Part shown: positions 1 to 4,581 of the stretch, in pieces
Numbering within the stretch: position 1 is the stretch's first letter
Layout of the letters: every line of letters begins with the position of its first letter
DNA from: DATKZH01 sp964505295
GTDB taxonomy: Bacteria > Planctomycetota > Planctomycetia > Pirellulales > Thermoguttaceae
NCBI GenBank assembly: GCA_964505295.1
Contig: CAZDHR010000388.1
Location: 1-6,699 of the forward strand
Direction of reading: 5' to 3'
Length of the DNA: 6,699 nucleotides
Program-made: the position numbers and the translations under genes
Notes under the pieces: model-generated
What the model was told of the DNA's origin: nothing
The model's database searches: none
The model's input: the letters and a program-made list of their open reading frames with translations, nothing else

Positions 1-1
1 C

Positions 2-847
2 CGGCCCGGCCACATGTACCCCTTGGCGGCCAAAGAGGGCGGCGTGCTGCGGCGGGCCGGGCATACCGAAGCCTCGGTGGACCTCGTCCGAATGGCCGGG
101 CTGACCCCGGCGGGCCTCCTCTGCGAGATCCTCGGCGAAGACGGCGATCGCGCCACCCGCCGCGAGCTCCACGAACTGGCCCAACGCTTCCAGCTCGAAA
201 TCATCACGATTGAGGACCTGATCCGGTTTCGCCGCCGCCGGGAGAAGCTCGTCTTCCGGCAGGCCGAGGCGGACCTTCCCAACCAGTTCGGCCGCTGGCG
301 CGTGATCGCCTACGGCGTGAAGTACGAGAAGCAGGAGCCGGTGGCCCTGGTGCTGGGCAAGCCCGACCAACTCCCCGCGCCCCTGATCCGACTTCACTCC
401 TCCTGCTTCACCGGCGATCTGCTGGCCTCGCTCCGCTGCGACTGCGGCGATCAGCTCCGCCTGGCCATGGACATGATCGGGCGGGAAGGCGCGGGGGTAA
501 TCGTGTATCTACCCCAGGAAGGCCGCGGCATCGGACTGGTCGAAAAGATCAAGGCCTACGGTCTCCAGGATCAGGGCATGGACACCGTCGAAGCCAACCT
601 CGCCCTGGGCCACCAGATTGACAGCCGCGACTACGGCGTCGGCATCCAGATCCTCAAGGACCTCGGACTCTCGCGGATCCGCCTGCTTACGAACAACCCT
701 AAGAAGACCGACGCCTTCATCTACGGCGGGTTCGACCTCGAAGTGGTCGACCAGGTCCCCATCCTCGGCCCCATCCACGAAGAAAACGCCGGCTACCTCG
801 CCGCCAAGCGCGACAAGCTGGGCCACAAGCTGCCCGACGACTTCTGA
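2..847 (+). CDS. ribBA: Bifunctional 3,4-dihydroxy-2-butanone-4-phosphate synthase / GTP cyclohydrolase II, 5'-truncated by window edge
   Basis: Cytoplasmic riboflavin-synthesis enzyme. The RibB half converts ribulose 5-phosphate to DHBP plus formate. The RibA half opens GTP to the diaminopyrimidine phosphate, releasing formate and pyrophosphate. Numbering from the first whole codon (Arg1), 281 residues are visible. The frame is open to the window edge and starts mid-domain (RPGHMYPL), so the first ATG at 14 is internal, not the start. RibB end: RRAGHTEASVDL at 17-28, including the GHTEA substrate/metal motif, then LLCEILGEDG. RibA: HSSCFTGD...RCDCG with zinc ligands Cys135, Cys146 and Cys148; PQEGRGIG at 171-178; DTVEAN; DSRDYG with Asp207 and Arg209; LLTNNPKK near 229-235. 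Every key motif of both visible parts is intact, so it should be active. It converges on the sulfatase gene at 898. Any FMN riboswitch would lie upstream, outside the window. Confidence 0.96.
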   Translation, partial: RPGHMYPLAAKEGGVLRRAGHTEASVDLVRMAGLTPAGLLCEILGEDGDRATRRELHELAQRFQLEIITIEDLIRFRRRREKLVFRQAEADLPNQFGRWRVIAYGVKYEKQEPVALVLGKPDQLPAPLIRLHSSCFTGDLLASLRCDCGDQLRLAMDMIGREGAGVIVYLPQEGRGIGLVEKIKAYGLQDQGMDTVEANLALGHQIDSRDYGVGIQILKDLGLSRIRLLTNNPKKTDAFIYGGFDLEVVDQVPILGPIHEENAGYLAAKRDKLGHKLPDDF

Positions 848-897
848 GCCGCAAGCCGAAGTGCCGCACCGGGCGTTCGGCGCGCCGATCGTCGGCC

Positions 898-2568
898 CTA
901 CTTCTTGGCCCGTGGCAGCGGTCCGGCGTAGGGCGGCTTGTCGAACGTCGTCCCGTCGCCGGTGACGCGAGGATCACCCGTCTCGCGCAGGATCGACGTC
1001 AGCCGGTCGGAAAGCCGGCGCCGGACCGCCGCGTAGTTGGGGTCTTTCGCCACGTTCTGCATCCCGTGCGGGTCCTTGCCCAGGTCGTACAGCTCCTCGG
1101 CCGGCCGGCGCCCGAAGGCGAAATCGAAATAGCGGTCCATGCCCGGGTCGTCCCGATGCGTGAAGACCCAGGCCTTGGTCGGGCCGGCGTCCATGTCGGC
1201 GAACGCGGCGAAGGTGTTCTCGCGCAGTTGCTCGTACGTGGGAAGCGGCTCGTCCGGGCCGTCCAGCCCGGGGCCGGTTCCCATCGGCAGACGGTCCGGC
1301 TTGAAGTTGCGAATGTAGAGAAAGTCCTTGGTGTGCAGGGCGCGTTGGGGGTAGGGAAGAAGATCCGTGCGCGCGGCGGCCACGTGACGCTCGCGACCCA
1401 CGACCGCGAAATCCCGAGCCGGGTCGACAAGCCCGCTCCGCTCCGACGTGAGCACGCTCATCAGACTCCGAGCGGTCATCACCCCCGGCGGTTTCAGCCC
1501 GGCCGCTTCGAGGAACGTCGGGGCCAGGTCGGGCAGGGTCACGAAGTCTTCGACGACGCGGCCGCCGGGAACGCGACCGGGCCAGCGGACCGCCAAGGCA
1601 ACGCCCACGCCGAGATCGTACAGATTGCACTTGCCGCGTGGGAAGCCGGGGATCCCATGGTCGCCGCTGACGACGAGGATCGTGTTGTCCAGCTCGCCGA
1701 TCCGCTCCAGCTCTTCGATCAGCACGCCGAGCGAAGCGTCGAACGCCTGCGCTTCGCCGAGGTAATCGGCGAAATCCTCCCGCACGGTGTGAACGTCCGG
1801 CAGAAACGGCGGCATCTTCCCTTTCAGATCGTCGGGATGGATGCCCCAGAGCTTCAGCCCGGAGCCTTGGGTCCACTTGCGGTGCGTGTTCGTCGGACCG
1901 AACCAGTAGCAGAAGGGCCGGTCGCCGCGTACGGCCAGGAAATCGCGAAAATTGCCGAGGACCTCCTCGAACACCTGCTGCTTGGCCGCCTCATGGTCGG
2001 GGTTGCGGCTGACGAACTGGGAAAACTGGTTGAGGTGTCCGCCGCGTCGGGTGTAGGCGTAGTCGCGCCCGCCGTAGGGGGCGTCTCTCGGGGTGCCCGG
2101 CGACCATACCTTGTACGTATGGCCGATGTGATAGCCGCTGTCTCGGAGAATCAGCGGATACGAGGGGATCGACTCGTCCCAGATCGCGCCTTGGAGGATG
2201 GCCCCCCGCCCGGTCCTCCAGAAATACTGGCCCGAGAGGAGCGAGCTGCGGCAGGGCGTGCACGAGGGCGCGTTGACGAACGCGTTGGTGAACAGGACGC
2301 CTTCGCGGGCAACGCGGTCGAAGTGGGGCGTGTGGATCACGTCGCTGGGTCCGCCCGGCTCCAGCTTTGCGTAGGCGCTTGCGTAGCGGCCCCAATCGTC
2401 GGCAAAGGCGAAGAGGACGTTGGGCCGGCGCTCGGGCCTCGCGTCGGCCGACGACGTCTCGCCGTCCGCCCGAATCGCGTGCGTTGAACAAGCGAAAGCC
2501 GCGATCGCAAACAGGATTGCGAGCCGCGGGTGGGACTCGTGCCGGGCACTCCGATAGGGTCTTTTCAT
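898..2568 (-). CDS. Secreted sulfatase, S1 family, heparan N-sulfatase (SGSH)-like
   Basis: Formylglycine-dependent sulfatase of 556 residues, expected to hydrolyse a sulfate ester or N-sulfate on a glycan outside the cytoplasm. Seen: basic N-terminus and hydrophobic core LAILFAIAAFAC (16-27), with likely signal peptidase cleavage near STHA31 or IRA34; metal motif FADDWG (Asp57, Asp58); formylglycine motif CTPCR at 103-107 followed by SSLLSGQ; Lys153 where GKWH normally sits; TNTH with His229; SGDHG at 301-305 and FPRGKCNLYDLG at 309-320. The last block resembles the SNGIPFPSGRTNLY-type region of human SGSH, hence the N-sulfatase leaning. ELYDLGKDP (492-500) is the usual sulfatase C-terminal signature. 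The start at 2568 is chosen because AAGGAG lies 5 nt upstream and a signal peptide follows at once. A longer frame to 2772 only translates repeat DNA. It is probably second in an operon behind the sulfatase at 2784-4382. The substrate cannot be read from sequence alone. Confidence 0.94.
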   Translation of the reverse strand: MKRPYRSARHESHPRLAILFAIAAFACSTHAIRADGETSSADARPERRPNVLFAFADDWGRYASAYAKLEPGGPSDVIHTPHFDRVAREGVLFTNAFVNAPSCTPCRSSLLSGQYFWRTGRGAILQGAIWDESIPSYPLILRDSGYHIGHTYKVWSPGTPRDAPYGGRDYAYTRRGGHLNQFSQFVSRNPDHEAAKQQVFEEVLGNFRDFLAVRGDRPFCYWFGPTNTHRKWTQGSGLKLWGIHPDDLKGKMPPFLPDVHTVREDFADYLGEAQAFDASLGVLIEELERIGELDNTILVVSGDHGIPGFPRGKCNLYDLGVGVALAVRWPGRVPGGRVVEDFVTLPDLAPTFLEAAGLKPPGVMTARSLMSVLTSERSGLVDPARDFAVVGRERHVAAARTDLLPYPQRALHTKDFLYIRNFKPDRLPMGTGPGLDGPDEPLPTYEQLRENTFAAFADMDAGPTKAWVFTHRDDPGMDRYFDFAFGRRPAEELYDLGKDPHGMQNVAKDPNYAAVRRRLSDRLTSILRETGDPRVTGDGTTFDKPPYAGPLPRAKK

Positions 2569-2573
2569 GATTG

Positions 2574-2579
2574 CTCCTT
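2574..2579 (-). promoter_or_regulatory. Shine-Dalgarno of sulfatase 1, decides its start
   Basis: Reading the minus strand, AAGGAG (within GGAAAGGAGC) sits 5 nt before the ATG at 2568. This fixes translation start downstream of the repeat and excludes the upstream in-frame ATG at 2772, whose extra 68 codons would encode basic, repeat-derived sequence ahead of the signal peptide. Confidence 0.85.
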
Positions 2580-2603
2580 TCCGAGGATATGAAGTCACAC
2601 TCT

Positions 2604-2717
2604 CACTCGTTCCCAAGCTCCGGCTTGGGAACGCACTTGAGGCAAGCTGCCGCTTTCCCAGGGGCGAAGCAGCGCTTCGCCGTTCGGCGTCCCCAAGCCG
2701 GAGCTTGGGGACCAGTG
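2604..2717. repeat. 114-bp REP/MITE-like element with palindromic terminal inverted repeats
   Basis: The ends 2604-2634 and 2687-2717 are inverted copies matching at 28 of 31 positions. Each end is itself a hairpin. On the left, an 11-bp perfect stem pairs 2608-2618 with 2623-2633 around loop TCCG. On the right, a 10-bp perfect stem pairs 2689-2698 with 2703-2712 around CGGA. Both share the core AAGCTCCGGCTT in opposite orientation. Between them is a third hairpin, GGCGAAGC (2663-2670) with GCTTCGCC (2674-2681). There is no coding capacity and no clear target-site duplication. The arrangement fits a non-autonomous palindromic element, a REP doublet or MITE. I recall similar sequences, often mis-translated as short proteins containing VPKLRLG, from planctomycete genomes, but did not verify this. 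It lies 35 bp upstream of the sulfatase 1 start codon. Confidence 0.85.
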
Positions 2718-2730
2718 ATAGTCGCTTTTC

Positions 2731-2766
2731 GCGCCGCAGAAAGGCGCTTGTTCGCGGAGCGAACAA
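2731..2766. repeat. Second hairpin block beside the palindromic element
   Basis: Two adjacent stem-loops follow the 114-bp element. The first is GCGCC (2731-2735) pairing with GGCGC (2743-2747), 7-nt loop. The second is TTGTTCGC (2748-2755) pairing with GCGAACAA (2759-2766), loop GGA. On the minus strand they begin 17 bp after the stop codon of the sulfatase at 2784. There is no T-run directly after the stronger stem, so a rho-independent terminator is not supported. They may form a separate repeat family or an RNA-processing/stabilising structure in the intercistronic transcript. Confidence 0.6.
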
Positions 2767-2783
2767 CGACACTCAGGGGCCCG

Positions 2784-4382
2784 TCACTCTTCCCAGCCCG
2801 TCCGGCGCCGCCACGCTTCGAGCGCCTCGATCATCTGCCGCTTCTGGGGCTTGCAGTCGGGCCGCCCGGCGAGGTTCTCGGTCTCGCCGGGATCGGTTTC
2901 CAAATGGTAAAGGGATTCGTCGCCGCCGGAGTAGCGGACGTACTTCCAGCCCTGGCCGCGGACCATCAGCGACGCCGGGGTGCCGGGCCGCACGTCGCGC
3001 GTGTTCTCGCGGTTCGCCCGGACCCGCTCGCAGAAGCTGTAGGGCCTGGCCTCCGACGGGTCGCGGCGCCCGGTCAGGTAGGGCACGAGGCTCTGCCCTT
3101 GGGCCTGGTCGGGGATCGGCCGGCCGGCGATCTCCAACAGCGTCGGCATCAGGTCGGTCAGGTCCACGGCCAGGCTGCTCTTTTGGGGTGAAAACATCGG
3201 AGGGTAGCGAACCACGAGCGGGACCAGCACGATCTCGTCGTAGAAGGAGCCGTTGCTCTTCCACGCCATGCCGTGGCCGCCCACCATGTCGCCGTGATCC
3301 GCCGTGAAGACGATCACGGTCCGGTCGAGCCGGCCCGACTGCTCCAGCGCGTCGAGGACCCGCCCCACCTGGTCGTCGACCAGCTTCACCGACGCGTAGT
3401 AGATCCGCAGGAACTCGCGGAGCCCGGTCTCGCCCAGCCCGGTCACCATCTGACGCGACCAACTGCTTTCATGGCGCGGCTCGCGCACCGACCGGTTCTC
3501 CGGGAGCCGGATGGTGGCCGGATCGAACATCTCGTAGTACGGGGAGGGCACGACGTTCGGATCGTGCGGCGTGTTGAACGAGCAAGTGATCATGAACGGG
3601 TGGGCTCCCAAGGCGCGAATCCGCTCGACCGTCTTGTCCGCCACGCGGACGTCGAAATTCTGCTCCAAGGGCAGCGTGAGCCGGCCCATCTTGCCGACGA
3701 ACTCGAGATACCGCGGCCCGCCCCAGCGCGCCACCGCGGCCCGGACCGCCTGCTCGAACCGAGGCGCCACTTCGACCGGCAAGGCCCAGCCGTACCAGTC
3801 CATCCACCGGGAAGCGTCCTTCCGGCGCACGGCCACGAACGTGTCGGCCATTTCCCGGGCGTAGGCGCCGTGCTCGGTGTACATGTCCGTGTAATAGGGG
3901 AGGTCTTCGTCCGTTAGGTGCCACTTGCCGTAGTGGTGCGTGGCGTAGCCCGCGGCGTGGAGGATGCCTTCGGTGGTCACGTCGGAGACCTTGATTCCCT
4001 CCTGGGTGGGCGGCGACTTGACCGCCGGATAGTCCCGGCGCATCACGTTGTACGTGATCCCGTGCGCGTGGGGATACATCCCGGTGACGATCGTCGCCCG
4101 GGTGGGCGAGCAGAAGGGCGTGGGACACGTGGCGTTGGTGAACCGGACGCCCTCGCGCGCGATGCGGTCGATGTTCGGCGTGGGAACCGGCCCGCCGTAG
4201 CAGCCCAGCACGCGAGCGCTCAGTTGATCGCACATGAGAATCAGGACGTTGGGCGACTCGGCGCCGGCGCCGCCCGCAGCCGGGGGCTCCGCACCTCCCG
4301 CCAGTCCCGGCGCGAAGGAGAACAGCACCAACGCAAAGGTCAGCACGCCGGGCAACAGATCCGAACGTTCGAATGTCTTCAT
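2784..4382 (-). CDS. Secreted sulfatase, arylsulfatase A-like (S1 family)
   Basis: Sulfatase of 532 residues, expected to remove sulfate from an extracytoplasmic substrate. Seen: signal peptide with core VLTFALVLFSF (13-23) and probable cleavage near AGGA31; NVLILMCDQ with metal-site Asp52 and Gln53; TPNIDRIAREGVRFTNA (68-84); formylglycine motif CSPTR at 91-95 followed by ATIVTG; GKWHL at 152-156; TPHDP with His273; TADHGD at 360-365; GGHGMAWK ending in Lys375; SLYHLETDPGETENL near the C-terminus (490-504). All catalytic landmarks are present and the length is normal for the family. AGGAGG lies 5 nt before the ATG at 4382, and no longer in-frame start is needed. It is only distantly similar to the neighbouring sulfatase, so the pair is not a recent tandem duplication. 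It is the promoter-proximal gene of the presumed two-gene operon. The exact substrate, whether carrageenan-, fucan-, heparinoid-like or other, is undetermined. Confidence 0.95.
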   Translation of the reverse strand: MKTFERSDLLPGVLTFALVLFSFAPGLAGGAEPPAAGGAGAESPNVLILMCDQLSARVLGCYGGPVPTPNIDRIAREGVRFTNATCPTPFCSPTRATIVTGMYPHAHGITYNVMRRDYPAVKSPPTQEGIKVSDVTTEGILHAAGYATHHYGKWHLTDEDLPYYTDMYTEHGAYAREMADTFVAVRRKDASRWMDWYGWALPVEVAPRFEQAVRAAVARWGGPRYLEFVGKMGRLTLPLEQNFDVRVADKTVERIRALGAHPFMITCSFNTPHDPNVVPSPYYEMFDPATIRLPENRSVREPRHESSWSRQMVTGLGETGLREFLRIYYASVKLVDDQVGRVLDALEQSGRLDRTVIVFTADHGDMVGGHGMAWKSNGSFYDEIVLVPLVVRYPPMFSPQKSSLAVDLTDLMPTLLEIAGRPIPDQAQGQSLVPYLTGRRDPSEARPYSFCERVRANRENTRDVRPGTPASLMVRGQGWKYVRYSGGDESLYHLETDPGETENLAGRPDCKPQKRQMIEALEAWRRRTGWEE

Positions 4383-4416
4383 TGCTACCTCCTGCTGACG
4401 TGGGGCACGCGCTCGG

Positions 4417-4448
4417 TGCGGCGTCGATCTGAGGGAATGCGGCGTCGA
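4417..4448. repeat. 11-bp direct repeat, 21-bp period, in the sulfatase leader
   Basis: TGCGGCGTCGA occurs at 4417-4427 and again, perfectly, at 4438-4448. The 21-bp start-to-start distance is two helical turns, which would put both copies on the same DNA face. This is compatible with a tandem regulator site upstream of the sulfatase start, but the GC-rich composition makes chance recurrence possible. Confidence 0.35.
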
Positions 4449-4475
4449 GCGCCGTCTCGGCGTGCGTCGCCCCGT

Positions 4476-4504
4476 TTGCGGTCCGCGCCCCGCCTTGCCA
4501 TAAT
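4476..4504 (+). promoter_or_regulatory. Candidate sigma70-type promoter for the propeller-methyltransferase gene
   Basis: TTGCGG (4476-4481) and CATAAT (4499-4504) are separated by exactly 17 bp. The -10 box matches consensus at 5 of 6 positions, the -35 box at only 3 of 6. It would give a leader of about 70 nt before the ATG at 4582. Planctomycete promoters are poorly defined, so this is a weak call. Confidence 0.3.
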
Positions 4505-4519
4505 GGGCCGTCGTTATGG
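4498..4519. promoter_or_regulatory. Inverted repeat overlapping the candidate -10 box
   Basis: CCATAA (4498-4503) and TTATGG (4514-4519) are perfect inverted arms whose centres lie 16 bp apart. The left arm overlaps the proposed -10 box, where a dimeric repressor could act. On the other strand the same segment offers CATTAT, so one site might control both divergent directions. The arms are short and chance is not excluded. Confidence 0.25.
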
Positions 4520-4581
4520 GCGAGCGGCAACTTCGTCGATCAGCCTACTTTAGTCCAACAGACCGCGGTTTGGAAGCAGTC

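Larger units (their letters stand above)
4383..4581. promoter_or_regulatory. Divergent intergenic control region (sulfatase operon / propeller-methyltransferase gene)
   Basis: These 199 bp separate two divergently transcribed genes and must carry the promoter of each if neither is expressed from further away. The half next to the sulfatase (4400-4490) is very GC-rich. The half next to the plus-strand gene is richer in AT, with TAAT, TTAT and ACTTTAG clusters. No gene, riboswitch or tRNA is visible. The individual candidate elements are listed separately. Confidence 0.6.

Noticed and set aside
855..896. Possible terminator between the convergent ribBA and sulfatase 1 genes
   Set aside because: Short stems can be drawn, such as GCCGAA (855-860) with TTCGGC (876-881), GCCGA (884-888) with TCGGC (892-896), and the palindrome TCGGCGCGCCGA at 877-888. 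They compete with each other and no T-run follows on either strand, so a rho-independent terminator is not supported.
1066..2487. Long plus-strand open frame (473 codons) opposite sulfatase 1
   Set aside because: No domain, no Shine-Dalgarno or leader, and the composition typical of an antisense shadow. The minus strand has all sulfatase motifs.
2604..2766. CRISPR array or non-coding RNA gene in the hairpin-rich gap
   Set aside because: There are only two inverted, not directly repeated, copies, with no regular spacers and no cas gene. The structure is explained by palindromic repeats.
2567..3307. Plus-strand open frame starting in the repeat, and a similar one at 2571-3191
   Set aside because: They translate the palindromic element and then run antisense to sulfatase 2. 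The VPKLRLG-like start is a repeat artefact.
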